A DNA stretch of 64,000 nucleotides from Stutzerimonas zhaodongensis (GCF_003696365.1 NZ_RFFM01000005.1:1-64000); one strand, 5' to 3'. Positions 36,855 through 46,348 are shown, counted from the stretch's first letter. Translations and numbers: made by a program. The notes: generated from the letters alone by a model not told the origin.

Positions 36855-38603
36855 CTAGTGCTCTGCAAGCCAGCGTTCGAAGTCGTCTACTCTCAGGGGC
36901 TTCGATAGCAGATAGCCCTGCGCCTCGTCGCAGCCGAGTGTTTTCAGCAGATCATAGACTTCGGTTTCTTCGATACCCTCGGCCACCACGCTATAACCCA
37001 GGTCGTGGGCCATGTTCACCATCGACTTGACCAGGGTCTGACTGCGCCTGCGCTGGCCCAGAGAAGTGATGAACGAGCGATCGATCTTCACCACCTGTGC
37101 GGATATTTTCTGCAGGTAAGACAAGCTGCTGTAACCGGTACCGAAGTCGTCGATAGCAATACTGATGCCGGCCGCCTGCAGAGCAGCCAGCTGGCTGGAT
37201 GCGGCCGGGCTATTGCTGATCAAAGCACTTTCGGTCAGTTCCAGCTCGATAGCTGACGCGGGCAAATTGCATTCAGCCAATGCGGCAATCAGCGTGTCTG
37301 CGAAATCCGTTTCCTCAAGATTCAAGGCCGTTACGTTGATCGAGATGCAGAGTGTCAATCCCATGGCTTGCCAATGCGCAGCCTGACTCACTGCAGTCGC
37401 GATGACCCAGGATGTGAGCGGCCTAGCCAGCCTTGTCTGTTCGACCAGCGGGATAAATTCCACCGGTGAGATATTGCCCAGCAGCGGATGCTCCCAGCGA
37501 ATCAGCGCCTCCGCCCCTACACACGACCCGGTTTTCATATCGACACGAGGCTGATAGTCGAGCCGCAGCTGTCCGGCCTGGGTCAGCGCCGTGCGAAAGT
37601 CTGCGAGCAAGAGGAAGCGTCGCTGATGAAGCGCATCGATCTCGCTTGAATAGAGCCCAACCCCCGTCTCGTCATGACGAGCATCCTGGCAGGCAGAGTG
37701 GGCGATTCGCAATGCATCCTCGGCGAGCCGCTCCCCCAGACGGAAAGGTGCAACGCCAATGGCCGGCCGCATCATCATGGATGCTGAATCATCCGGCGCG
37801 AGTGAGGCAAGTACGGCGCGCCAGGCTGCTGCGAGACGAACCGCTTCGTTCTCGTCAGTTGCTTCGATGACATGCACGAATTGGCATGGGCTTACACTGT
37901 AGAGCCGCACGCCGTCAGGCAATGATCGCTGAAGGTGAGAAGCGGCGGACCTGACCAGCTTGTCGAGAAATGCAGGCCCCATCACTCGCTGGATGGAAAT
38001 CATCTGCGACATGTCCACCAGGTCTGTGAAAAACGCGAATACCGGCCTCCCTGGCGTATCTCGGCCGCGATCATCAAGATCTTCAAGAAACTGGCTTCGA
38101 TTGCCAAGGCCGGTCAGCGGATCTACACGCCCGTAGGCATGCTGCATCTCGATTTGCCCCATGACCATGGAAGCCAGGTCACGGAGAGCTGAACGCTCGC
38201 TGTCGGTAATGGCGCGAGGTTCGGTACCCAGCACGCACATGGCACCAAGCGTATAGCCATCGCGGGTGACCAGCGGAGCACCCGCGTAAAAGCGGATACC
38301 AGAATGTGCAAGGGTACTGTCGCTGTAATGTGGGGAGGCCAGCAGGTCATTGATAACGATCATTCCGGAGGTGTCTGCTACTTCACCACAGCACGCCTTG
38401 AACCTTGGAATTTCTGTATGTGCCACACCAACGCGTGACTTGAACCATTGACGGTCGCTGTCAGTAAGCGATACCGCTGCGATGGGCAAGTCGAACAACT
38501 GACTGGCCATTCGCGTAATCCGATCGAAGCTTTCGCTGGGGGGGGTATCCAGGAGATTCAGCTGCTTAAGGGCGGACAGCCGCTCTTGCTCGTACGATGT
38601 CAT
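36855..38603 (-). CDS. GAF / degenerate GGDEF / EAL protein
   Basis: A soluble signalling protein of about 582 residues: GAF sensor (FDRITRMASQLFDLPIAAVSL), a GGDEF-like domain whose active site reads SPCQF and is therefore inactive as a cyclase, and a C-terminal EAL domain. The EAL part retains EALIRW, NVTALNLEE, ELELTES, DDFGTGYSS, KIDRSF and EGIE, so it should be an active cyclic-di-GMP phosphodiesterase. The start at 38603 is a choice: CGGAG lies 12 bases upstream. In-frame ATGs at 38612 and 38657 are alternatives. The 300 bases up to 38911 contain no gene. Confidence 0.88.
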   Translation of the reverse strand: MTSYEQERLSALKQLNLLDTPPSESFDRITRMASQLFDLPIAAVSLTDSDRQWFKSRVGVAHTEIPRFKACCGEVADTSGMIVINDLLASPHYSDSTLAHSGIRFYAGAPLVTRDGYTLGAMCVLGTEPRAITDSERSALRDLASMVMGQIEMQHAYGRVDPLTGLGNRSQFLEDLDDRGRDTPGRPVFAFFTDLVDMSQMISIQRVMGPAFLDKLVRSAASHLQRSLPDGVRLYSVSPCQFVHVIEATDENEAVRLAAAWRAVLASLAPDDSASMMMRPAIGVAPFRLGERLAEDALRIAHSACQDARHDETGVGLYSSEIDALHQRRFLLLADFRTALTQAGQLRLDYQPRVDMKTGSCVGAEALIRWEHPLLGNISPVEFIPLVEQTRLARPLTSWVIATAVSQAAHWQAMGLTLCISINVTALNLEETDFADTLIAALAECNLPASAIELELTESALISNSPAASSQLAALQAAGISIAIDDFGTGYSSLSYLQKISAQVVKIDRSFITSLGQRRRSQTLVKSMVNMAHDLGYSVVAEGIEETEVYDLLKTLGCDEAQGYLLSKPLRVDDFERWLAEH

Positions 38604-38910
38604 GGACAGCATCAACTCCGAACTACATTTCTCTGGGAAGCGCAGCAGCAAGGTCACGGCGGATTACCTGTGGTCGCAGCAACCTTGGCCCAGGCCAGTC
38701 TCACTGCCGGAAGCGAACCTGTTGCAATTGGCTGGGATTGCGATGCGTTTCTGTATGCAATCTGTATAACGGCCGCAGCCTGCCTGTCCTTTACTACCAT
38801 TTGTCGACCGCCGTCCGCCAGAACATGAGTTAGCGCTGCTGGCTCGCATCCGTATCACAGGGTTAAATGGCGACGCAGCCAACCGACCGGTTAAGCCGGT
38901 CGCATCGCCA

Positions 38911-39252
38911 ATGGACAAATCGCCAATGCAAATCGAAACACCCTACCTGCTGGATCAGCTGGAAGCCGCCGACATGCTGGAGATCGACGCGCTTCACGCG
39001 TGGCACTTCGAGCTCAACGAGGCGCTGCTCGATGAAGCAGATGCTGCAGCCGAGGCCGGACTACCGTTCGCCAGCGCAGAAACCGTTGTCACCATCGAAG
39101 GCGTCGACGGGCGCGAACGCCGTGTGTGGCGCTTCACCTATAACGAGGTGATGGAGGCTGAATATCTCACCGAAGAAGACACCTGGTTACTGCTGGATGG
39201 CAGGCACCGTCTTCGCTGCCAAGGCGCAATCTCGGTGAACGGCGAGATTTGA
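38911..39252 (+). CDS. DUF5629-like small protein
   Basis: A 113-residue acidic soluble protein. The segment LEAADMLEIDALHAWHFELNEALLD resembles DUF5629 proteins of Pseudomonas, whose function is unknown. The start is uncertain: ATG at 38911 or at 38926. Both follow an ATCGCCA repeat and neither has a clear ribosome site. Confidence 0.68.
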   Translation: MDKSPMQIETPYLLDQLEAADMLEIDALHAWHFELNEALLDEADAAAEAGLPFASAETVVTIEGVDGRERRVWRFTYNEVMEAEYLTEEDTWLLLDGRHRLRCQGAISVNGEI

Positions 39253-39628
39253 TCTCTGGATCGGAGCGTCGCAAGCAGGCCGCCTGGCAATCCAACGTAG
39301 GCACGCCGGCTCGCGCTGCTCGTGCCCGGTTGGGATGGTCATTCGCGGGCTATTAGCATCATGGTAATGGCGAGGCCACGCAAAAACTGAATGTTGCGAT
39401 TCTTGCCCTGCTGATTGCCTACGTCACTCATAAAACGATCAAACCTTGTTTGCGGAACCGCCGCCCGGATGATCCATTAAAAAACTTCACCCCATCAAGG
39501 ATGACCGCCGAGTGTTCTGGTCTGGCGACCTTGCTCAAGCGGCGCGCCACCAGGCCAGTCTACTCCCTGCGACTGTTGACTGATCGAAAGCTCGGTCGTT
39601 CCTTCAATGGTATTGCCACGGCTGAGCG
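39253..39628. other. Intergenic stretch without a convincing gene
   Basis: A plus-strand frame from about 39366 reads LNVAILALLIAYVTHKT, which looks like a membrane helix. It has no ATG or ribosome site at its start and runs on into the eamA 3' end without sense. It may be a decayed small membrane-protein gene. No clear terminator was seen. Confidence 0.3.
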
Positions 39629-40540
39629 TCACCGAACCGCGCTGCCGCGACGCAATAGCAAGGCGATCGCCAGAAGCACGAGCACACTACCGGGCAGCCA
39701 GTGCCAACCCATCCGCTGTGGCTGGGTTGCGAACAACAGCAGCATCGAGACAAACGGCACCAGGTAGCTATAGGCCGTGACGGCACCAGGCGTCAGAACC
39801 GCGGTAGCCCGCTGCTGCAGGAAGAAGGTCATGCCACTGGAGAAAACACCGAGATAGGCGACCAAAGCCACGTCTGACAGCGTCATTTCCAGGAGCGCAC
39901 CGGCATCCTCGCTGACCAGACCAAGCGTGCCGATAAGGACCGCCCCAATCAGCAGACTCCAGAACGTCCGTAATCCCGCCTGTGGAGCAAGCCAGCCACG
40001 TTGCAATCCCCATTTACTCAACACCGGGTAAAGGGCGGATGCCACACAGCCGAAGAAGAATCCCAATTCGCCGAGCCCCAGCTGCAGCCCGTTGAAATCG
40101 CCACCATTCTCGGCCCACGCCAACCCCAGAGCACCTATCGCACCCAGGGCGAGAATCGCCAGCAAGCGCCCGGCTGGCTGCTCGACACCAATCCCCCGGC
40201 CAATGCAATAAGCCAGCAGCGGCACGCTGACGAACAGAGTGGCCATCGACAGTGCGCTTACGCGATGCGCCGCCCAGAACATGGTGCCGAAAAATCCTGC
40301 CAGGCTCAGGCCCATCAAGGCGTAGAGCACAAGTCCGAAACGGCTCGGCCAGCAGTCCGCATGCCGCAACAGCAGCGGCGAGAGCGCCAACGCCGCAATG
40401 GTGAACCGCATCGCCGTAAGCAACAGCGGCGGCAGTCCCTCACTCATCAGGCCCACCGCCGGAAACGACAGTCCGACGAAGAGCGCCCAGAGCAACATGC
40501 CCAAGTGAGCGCGGGTGGTTCGACGTTTCGGCTCAGACAT
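39629..40540 (-). CDS. EamA-family (DMT superfamily) transporter
   Basis: A 303-residue inner-membrane protein of ten predicted helices in two EamA repeats; the second begins near LGELGFFFGCVASALYPVLSKWG. Members export or import small metabolites or drugs; the substrate here is unknown. The start at 40540 has AGGAGCAGGACG just upstream and overlaps the marR stop by eight bases, so it is coupled to the regulator. The longer frame to 40663 only reads through marR. Confidence 0.9.
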   Translation of the reverse strand: MSEPKRRTTRAHLGMLLWALFVGLSFPAVGLMSEGLPPLLLTAMRFTIAALALSPLLLRHADCWPSRFGLVLYALMGLSLAGFFGTMFWAAHRVSALSMATLFVSVPLLAYCIGRGIGVEQPAGRLLAILALGAIGALGLAWAENGGDFNGLQLGLGELGFFFGCVASALYPVLSKWGLQRGWLAPQAGLRTFWSLLIGAVLIGTLGLVSEDAGALLEMTLSDVALVAYLGVFSSGMTFFLQQRATAVLTPGAVTAYSYLVPFVSMLLLFATQPQRMGWHWLPGSVLVLLAIALLLRRGSAVR

Positions 40541-41048
40541 CGTCCTGCTCCTCGAGCGGCACCAGCAGCGTACGCAACGCTTCTGCAAGTTCGAGGCGCT
40601 GGTCTTGCCCAAGTGGGGCTTGCAGTTGATGCAATGCCGCCAGGTACTCGTCAAGGCAACCAAGCAGCAATGTCTGCCCTTTCTCGCTGAGTCGAATAAG
40701 AAGGCTGCGTCGATCTTGCGGATTGGCGACTCGCTGAATCAGGCCGGCCGACTCCAGCCGGTCCAACCGATTGGTCATGGCGCCGGAGCTGAGTACCGCG
40801 GCTCGGCGCAACGCGTTGGGCGTAAGCCCTTCCGATTGGCCGCTGCGGTAAAGCGTGGCAAGCAGATCGAACTCGCCGTCATGCAACCCGTGTCGACGAA
40901 ACACAGTTGCGACGCTTCGGTTCAAGTATTTCGAAAGACGGTACAGGCGTGTGAACACCGCCATTGGGGACACGTCACGATCCGGCGTTACGCTTTGCCA
41001 CTGCGCGAGAACCAGATCGACATGATCGACCTGAGTCGAAGGGGGCAT
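40533..41048 (-). CDS. MarR-family transcriptional regulator
   Basis: A 171-residue winged-helix protein. Family landmarks are FDLLATLYRSG, LTPNALRRAAVLSSGAMTNRLDRLESAGLIQR (recognition helix) and DRRSLLIRLSEKG (wing). It is the first gene of a two-gene unit with the EamA transporter, the standard layout for a repressor controlling its own efflux pump. A GTAAA-N6-TTTAC inverted repeat lies just upstream of its start. Confidence 0.93.
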   Translation of the reverse strand: MPPSTQVDHVDLVLAQWQSVTPDRDVSPMAVFTRLYRLSKYLNRSVATVFRRHGLHDGEFDLLATLYRSGQSEGLTPNALRRAAVLSSGAMTNRLDRLESAGLIQRVANPQDRRSLLIRLSEKGQTLLLGCLDEYLAALHQLQAPLGQDQRLELAEALRTLLVPLEEQDDV

Positions 41049-41059
41049 ATTTTGCTCCA

Positions 41060-41075
41060 GTAAAAGAATCTTTAC
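41060..41075. promoter_or_regulatory. Possible MarR operator
   Basis: GTAAA (41060-41064) and TTTAC (41071-41075) are inverted around six bases, 11 bp upstream of the marR start. The size and place suit a MarR dimer site controlling its own operon. Confidence 0.45.
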
Positions 41076-41123
41076 GTGAAGCTAAATGGGAGCCGGCAGT
41101 AGAACAAGCGCGTACGGCGGAAA

Positions 41124-41152
41124 TTGCAGCCGGCGCAGACGGACGGCTGCAA
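41124..41152 (-). terminator. Possible DUF1883 terminator
   Basis: TTGCAGCC (41124-41131) pairs with GGCTGCAA (41145-41152), 22 bp past the DUF1883 stop, with only a weak T-tract on the minus strand. Confidence 0.45.
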
Positions 41153-41174
41153 AGCCGCGTCTACGCTTTAACAA

Positions 41175-41477
41175 TCACTTCAGCTCGGAAGGGGAATTGC
41201 GAACGATCTTGATCTTGTGGGTCAGAGTCGGCTTGCGCGTCACGCTGATGGCCCGCCGCGTGATGGTATCGATGGTGATGTTCCAGAAACCGGTGCCGGG
41301 TACCTTGATCTTTGCTGGGAACTGATCGAACGCACCACCGTGGTAGGCGTGCCGGCCGCCGTTGCGGAAGCTGCGAAAGTTCTTGTCGTTCATCAAGCGA
41401 ATGTTGCAGGGTTGCGAGCACTCGATGATCACGAAGTCGTCTTCGTTGAGATGTTCGCGCTGGTGAATGAACTTCAT
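41175..41477 (-). CDS. DUF1883 protein
   Basis: A 100-residue protein starting MKFIHQREHLNEDDFVIIEC. The segments NIRLMNDKNFRSFRNGGRHAYHGG and KVPGTGFWNITID match DUF1883, a small beta-rich domain sometimes found fused to TIR domains. The function is unknown. The start at 41477 has GGAGCGG upstream; the longer frame to 41663 is not supported. Confidence 0.85.
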   Translation of the reverse strand: MKFIHQREHLNEDDFVIIECSQPCNIRLMNDKNFRSFRNGGRHAYHGGAFDQFPAKIKVPGTGFWNITIDTITRRAISVTRKPTLTHKIKIVRNSPSELK

Positions 41478-41669
41478 GTACCGCTCCGGGCCGCATTGTC
41501 TGTAAGGCGCGCAGATTACCATGGCCGGTACAAACGGCGTTCGCTGCTCATCAAGCAGCCCCAGCGATCTGGTTGTGTGGTCGGCATTCCGTGCCGTTTG
41601 TTTGGCACAATACCTCGCGATTTCACCTCGCCAGCAACGCAATTCACTTTCTGACAGGACCAACCGCTT

Positions 41670-42818
41670 ATGATCGCGGCGAATCAGGTTGTCGATGCCG
41701 CATCCCCCGCTGCCACACGTGCCGCCCGAGTCGGCTTCTTCATGGCTGGCTTCGGCCTTGCCATCTGGGCGCCGCTGGTTCCCTACGTGCGAGCTCGCAT
41801 CGAGATGAGCGACGCGGTATTCGGCACCCTGCTCCTGTGCATCGGCCTCGGTTCACTGACCTGGATGCCACTGTCCGGGCTGCTCGTGGCCCGTCGCGGG
41901 ATTCGTCCTGTGATCCTTTTCAGCGTGGCTTTGCTCGCTCTGTCATTGACTGGCATGGCGCTGACCGAGTCGCTGTGGATTCTTGCGCTCGCGCTGTTCT
42001 GCTTTGGCGGCAGCCTTGGCGTGATCGATGTCGTCTTCAACATCCAGGGCGTGATGATCGAGCGCGATACCGGGAAGCGACACATGTCCAACTTTCACGG
42101 CATGTTCAGCCTGGGGTCGATATGCGGAGCACTCGCGCTAACAGTGGCACTCACGCTTGGATTACCGCCGGCTGTGGGCACTTTGTTGATGGTCGCGCTG
42201 ATCGTGCTGGCAAATCTGGCTGTCTCATCCGGCTTCCTGCGCGATCGCGCGCCCGCTGGCGGTGTTGCGTTCGTACGCCCGAGCGCAGCGGTATTGCTGG
42301 TAGGAGGCCTGTGTTTCATCGTCTACCTTGCCGAAGGGGCGGTGCTGGACTGGAGCGCCCTCTACCTGACCGAAACGAAGGCTTTGGAAACGGCCAAAGG
42401 CGGCCTTGGCTACGCAAGCTTTGCGTTGATGGTGACCGTTGGACGCTTTGCCGGCGGCCCGGTGGTCAACGCGTTGGGCACTGCACGGACGATCGCCTAT
42501 GGCGGGCTGCTCGCTGCGGTGGGCATCGCGCTTACCCTGATCACCGCACACTGGGGTTGGGCGCTGCTGGGATACGGACTGTGCGGGATGGGCTGCGCGA
42601 ACGTTTCGCCCGTGCTGATTTCGTCGCTCAGCCGGCAGCAGCAAATGCCCGTAAATCAAGCAATCACAGCCGCCACCACGATCGGATTTGCAGGCGTGCT
42701 CGCCGGCCCGGCCTTGATAGGCCTCATTGCACACTTCGCATCGCTGACCCTGGCGTTCGCATTGCTGGCAGTGCTGTTGATGGGTCTGGTGCTCGGTAGC
42801 CGCCGTTTTTCCGAGTGA
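41670..42818 (+). CDS. Major facilitator superfamily transporter
   Basis: A 382-residue inner-membrane protein with about 12 helices in two halves, similar in style to the YbjJ/FucP-like group. Conserved MFS features are the loop GLLVARRGIRPVIL between helices 2 and 3 and the matching GGPVVNALGTARTIAYG in the second half. The substrate is unknown. An ACAGGA site lies 11 bases before the ATG. It is divergent from DUF1883. Confidence 0.9.
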   Translation: MIAANQVVDAASPAATRAARVGFFMAGFGLAIWAPLVPYVRARIEMSDAVFGTLLLCIGLGSLTWMPLSGLLVARRGIRPVILFSVALLALSLTGMALTESLWILALALFCFGGSLGVIDVVFNIQGVMIERDTGKRHMSNFHGMFSLGSICGALALTVALTLGLPPAVGTLLMVALIVLANLAVSSGFLRDRAPAGGVAFVRPSAAVLLVGGLCFIVYLAEGAVLDWSALYLTETKALETAKGGLGYASFALMVTVGRFAGGPVVNALGTARTIAYGGLLAAVGIALTLITAHWGWALLGYGLCGMGCANVSPVLISSLSRQQQMPVNQAITAATTIGFAGVLAGPALIGLIAHFASLTLAFALLAVLLMGLVLGSRRFSE

Positions 42819-42867
42819 CCTCGCTGCTACAGACCGCGAACCGGCGTTTGGCTAGAATGCGCGCCCT

Positions 42868-43935
42868 ATGCGTATTCACGAAATTCATCAGCAGCTCGCC
42901 GGTCTTGGCGCGAAGCCAGTTCATATCGGCCGGGTCACCCGTGCCTGGCTGCAAGGCCAGCCCCTGGATGTCGGCACCCGCCATCAGCGCACCGAGGATT
43001 TTCTGCCGTTGTCGGTGCGCAACGGCCTCCCCAGCGTCAGCGACACGATAGCCCGACTGGTCCGCCTGCGTTCGGAGCATCCGGCAGTTGACGGTTCGGC
43101 CAGGCTACTCGTCGAGCTTGCGGACGGGCAGATGGTTGAGAGCGTTCTGCTGCCACGTGGCGGTCTCTGCGTATCGAGCCAAGTCGGCTGCGCGGTAGGC
43201 TGTGTATTCTGCATGACCGGGAAAAGCGGCCTGTTGCGCCAGCTCGGTAGCGCTGAAATCGTCGCTCAGGTGGCGTTGGCGAGGCGCTTTCGCCCGGTCA
43301 AGAAGGTCGTGTTCATGGGCATGGGCGAACCTGCGCACAACCTGGACAACGTGCTGGAGGCCATCGACCTGCTGGGAACCGATGGCGGCATTGGCCACAA
43401 GAATCTGGTGTTCTCGACAGTTGGAGATCCACGCGTGTTTGAGCGCTTGCCACACCAGTTGGTGAAGCCGGCGCTGGCATTGTCGCTGCACACGACGGAC
43501 GCCGGGCTGCGGCGCGCCCTATTGCCGCGTGCACCGGCCTTCGATCCGGCGGAATTGGTGGAACTGGGCGAGCGCTACGCGCGGCAGGTCGGCTATCCGA
43601 TTCAGTATCAATGGACGCTGCTTAAGGGCATCAACGACAGCCAGGATGAGATGGATGGCATCATCCGGCTGCTGCGGGGCAAGTTCGCGATCATGAATGT
43701 CATCCCCTACAACAGCCTCGACGATGACGAATTTCAGCGCCCCGAAGCCGGGCGGATACATCAGATCATGCGTTACCTGCACGAAAACGGGGTGTTGACC
43801 AAGATACGCAACTCGGCAGGCCAGGATATCGACGGCGGTTGCGGTCAGCTACGTGCCCGTGCCGAGAGGGTAATTCGCGAGCGTCGGAATCCAGCTCCCG
43901 TGCCACCTCAAAGCCGCTGCGCTGAACAACCCTGA
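42868..43935 (+). CDS. RlmN/Cfr-like radical SAM RNA methyltransferase paralogue
   Basis: The 355-residue enzyme has the radical SAM cluster motif C108-x3-C112-x2-C115 (CAVGCVFCMTG), the SAM-binding GMGEPAHN segment, and C325 in DGGCGQLR. C325 aligns with the methylated cysteine of RlmN/Cfr chemistry, so C-methylation of adenine in RNA is expected. It is not the housekeeping rlmN, which in Pseudomonas lies with ndk and pilF, so it is a second family member whose target is unknown. A -10 box TAGAAT ending at about 42858 predicts a transcript start within a few bases of the ATG. Confidence 0.85.
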   Translation: MRIHEIHQQLAGLGAKPVHIGRVTRAWLQGQPLDVGTRHQRTEDFLPLSVRNGLPSVSDTIARLVRLRSEHPAVDGSARLLVELADGQMVESVLLPRGGLCVSSQVGCAVGCVFCMTGKSGLLRQLGSAEIVAQVALARRFRPVKKVVFMGMGEPAHNLDNVLEAIDLLGTDGGIGHKNLVFSTVGDPRVFERLPHQLVKPALALSLHTTDAGLRRALLPRAPAFDPAELVELGERYARQVGYPIQYQWTLLKGINDSQDEMDGIIRLLRGKFAIMNVIPYNSLDDDEFQRPEAGRIHQIMRYLHENGVLTKIRNSAGQDIDGGCGQLRARAERVIRERRNPAPVPPQSRCAEQP

Positions 43936-44038
43936 CCTCCGACTGTCCTAGCGCACAATCCCGACGACCGCCATCAAGCGGAACGTCTTAAGTCCGCGCC
44001 GGCGGCAGAAGCCTGCGACACGGCCAAGCGAGTACAGC

Positions 44039-45382
44039 ATGCATACACTGCAACAACTGAAACGCGGCGAACTGGCTGGCGCCACCCGCCTCGACCTGTC
44101 TGAGCAACTGGAGTACTTCCCGCGCGAGATCTTCGAGCTGGCCGACACCCTTGAAGTGCTAAACCTCTCAGGCAATCAGCTGACCAGCTTGCCGGACGAC
44201 CTTCCGCGTCTGCACCGGCTGCGTATCCTGTTCTGCTCGGACAATGCATTCACCGAGGTACCCGCCGTGCTTGGCCGTTGCGCCCGTCTGGAGATGGTTG
44301 GCTTCAAGGCCAATCGGATACGTACGCTTGCTCCCGAGGCGTTACCGCCTTTGCTGCGATGGCTGATCCTCACTGACAACGAGCTTGAAGCACTTCCGGC
44401 GGAAATCGGCCAATGCACACGCATGCAGAAGTTGATGCTTGCGGGTAACAATTTGCATGCGCTGCCCGAAACACTCGCCAATTGCAGTCGACTCGAATTA
44501 TTGAGGATTTCCGCCAACCAGCTGCCGTCCCTGCCTGACTGGCTACTTGAGATGCCCAGGCTGAGCTGGCTGGCCTTCGCTGGTAATCCCTTCAGCGACG
44601 CAATGGAGGCCGAAATCCTAGCTCAGCATCCCTTGCCTCCCGTGGACCGCGCTCAGATCAGACTGGGCGAGACTTTGGGACAAGGCGCATCCGGCGTAAT
44701 TCATCGTGCAGACTGGCATCAGCCTGGCGGTACAAGCCGAGCCATGGCGGCCAAGCTTTTCAAAGGCAACCTGACCAGTGACGGGCTGCCACACAGCGAG
44801 ATGGCAGCCTGCATCGCGGCTGGAGCACACCCAAATTTGATTCCAGTCGCCGGGCCCTTGGCCGAAGTTGCTGAAACACCGCAGGGGCTGCTCCTGGCGC
44901 TGATCGATCCCGCATATCAAACCCTGGCTGGTCCTCCATCGCTCGCCAGCTGCACGCGCGACTGCTACGCAGAGGACCGCAGCTTCAGCGTCGATGAAGC
45001 GTTGCATATAGCAAGTGACGTGGCCGCTGTTGTCGCGCACTTGCACGGTCGCGGCATTCTTCATGGCGACCTGTACGCCCATAACCTGTTGGTAAATCTG
45101 CGAGGCCATGCACTGCTCAGCGATTTCGGTGCAGCCTCGTTCTTTGACCCAGCAACTACTCAGGGAATAGCGCTCCAGCGTATCGAGACGCGCGCGTTCG
45201 GTTGCCTGCTCGAAGAGCTGCTGCAACGCTGCGAACAATCGGGTACCGACCCACGCATGTCGCCTGCAGCGAGCCTGAAGGATCAGTGCCTGAGTGAGAG
45301 TCCATCAGCACGTCCCGATTTCCTTGCGCTCAGACGACAATTCGAACAAATAACCGGGCGACTGGGCGATCCGGCCAGCTAG
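44039..45382 (+). CDS. Leucine-rich-repeat protein kinase
   Basis: The 447-residue soluble protein begins with about seven leucine-rich repeats (LEVLNLSGNQLTSLPDDL type, residues 15-205), followed by a Ser/Thr/Tyr-like kinase domain. The kinase has a glycine loop (LGQGASGVIH), K239 in the ATP site, the catalytic HGDLYAHN (D344, N349) and DFG (D362-G364). The Arg of HRD is replaced by Gly, as in several bacterial kinases. No membrane segment or secretion signal was seen. The domain order is unusual for bacteria. Substrates are unknown; the next gene encodes a membrane protein. Confidence 0.88.
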   Translation: MHTLQQLKRGELAGATRLDLSEQLEYFPREIFELADTLEVLNLSGNQLTSLPDDLPRLHRLRILFCSDNAFTEVPAVLGRCARLEMVGFKANRIRTLAPEALPPLLRWLILTDNELEALPAEIGQCTRMQKLMLAGNNLHALPETLANCSRLELLRISANQLPSLPDWLLEMPRLSWLAFAGNPFSDAMEAEILAQHPLPPVDRAQIRLGETLGQGASGVIHRADWHQPGGTSRAMAAKLFKGNLTSDGLPHSEMAACIAAGAHPNLIPVAGPLAEVAETPQGLLLALIDPAYQTLAGPPSLASCTRDCYAEDRSFSVDEALHIASDVAAVVAHLHGRGILHGDLYAHNLLVNLRGHALLSDFGAASFFDPATTQGIALQRIETRAFGCLLEELLQRCEQSGTDPRMSPAASLKDQCLSESPSARPDFLALRRQFEQITGRLGDPAS

Positions 45383-45430
45383 TTGCATACAGGTGCTGTC
45401 TTCCACCTGTTCTGACGGCTTCCTGACACT

Positions 45431-45883
45431 ATGCCTTTATCTGAAACCAGCGATACCCATTCTAGCGCACCCTACCCTGCTGCTGGCGACGTTGCATTGG
45501 AGCGGGACCCGTTCATCATCGGCTTGAAGCAGCGGCTACCTGAAGATCTGCGCGAGAGCTTCAGCGAAAAGCAGCTGCAAGGCCTGCGCAGCGCATTTGC
45601 TACACGGTCTTGGGGTCGTCACCAGCTGGACTGGCGCGGCACCTTCGGCTTGTGGAGCAATCAGTACTATTTCGTGCTGGTGGGTGGGCGCAACAAGCGC
45701 AACCTTTCTCGATCGCAACGCAATATCTCGCTGGCCGCAAAGGCTGCAGCCATTACGCTATTCCTGTTCTTCTGCGTTCTGGTTGGTCTGCTGGCGCTGT
45801 ACCTGATCAAATCGGCGCTAGGGATCAACCTGCTACCGAATTTTTCTCTCGGGATCTGGGACTGGTTCAAGGGAGGACGCTGA
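45431..45883 (+). CDS. Conserved hypothetical membrane protein
   Basis: A 150-residue protein with a soluble N-terminal part (FIIGLKQRLPEDLRESFSEKQLQGLRSAF) and a WGRHQLDWRG segment. A basic stretch (GGRNKRNLSRSQRN) precedes one strong membrane helix near residues 105-128. By charge the N-terminus is cytoplasmic. It follows the kinase gene by 48 bp and may be in its operon. The function is not known. Confidence 0.75.
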   Translation: MPLSETSDTHSSAPYPAAGDVALERDPFIIGLKQRLPEDLRESFSEKQLQGLRSAFATRSWGRHQLDWRGTFGLWSNQYYFVLVGGRNKRNLSRSQRNISLAAKAAAITLFLFFCVLVGLLALYLIKSALGINLLPNFSLGIWDWFKGGR

Positions 45884-46111
45884 CATCGGCTCTTGATCAT
45901 TAATCAAAGTCAACGTGCGGCCAGCTGGATTGCACGAAACCTGACTGTGCCTGAAGACCGTTACTACTAGCTCATGTCAGTTGGTAGTTTCGGCACCCGA
46001 CAGCGTCGGCTACTTATTACGCACCAGGTAAGGCACGGTTATCGCCACGGAATGAACCACGTCCCGAATGCCGTCTAGACTTCACCCCAACCCTATCTGG
46101 TGGAGACTGAC

Positions 46112-46330
46112 ATGGAAGACGAGCAGCAACCCAAGTCACTCACGCTGAGGCAAATGCTACAGAGCGTGCTAGCCGGCGCTTTGGGCGTTCAGAGTGGCAA
46201 GAACAGAGAGCGCGATTTCAGTCACGGGAAACCCAGCCATTTCATTTTGCTTGGCCTCGGCTTTACGGTCGTCTTCGTCTTGGTGATTCTTGGTGTCGTC
46301 AAGCTGGTGCTCTACCTGGTCGGTCTCTGA
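46112..46330 (+). CDS. DUF2970 small membrane protein
   Basis: A 72-residue protein: LRQMLQSVLAGALGVQSGKNRERDFSHGKPSHFI then one membrane helix, exactly the DUF2970 pattern. The ATG at 46112 has GGAG six bases upstream. A GTG at 46100 would add four residues but would place the ribosome site inside the gene. The function is unknown. The 228 bases before it hold no gene. Confidence 0.85.
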   Translation: MEDEQQPKSLTLRQMLQSVLAGALGVQSGKNRERDFSHGKPSHFILLGLGFTVVFVLVILGVVKLVLYLVGL

Positions 46331-46348
46331 GCCGCTCCAGGGACATCG

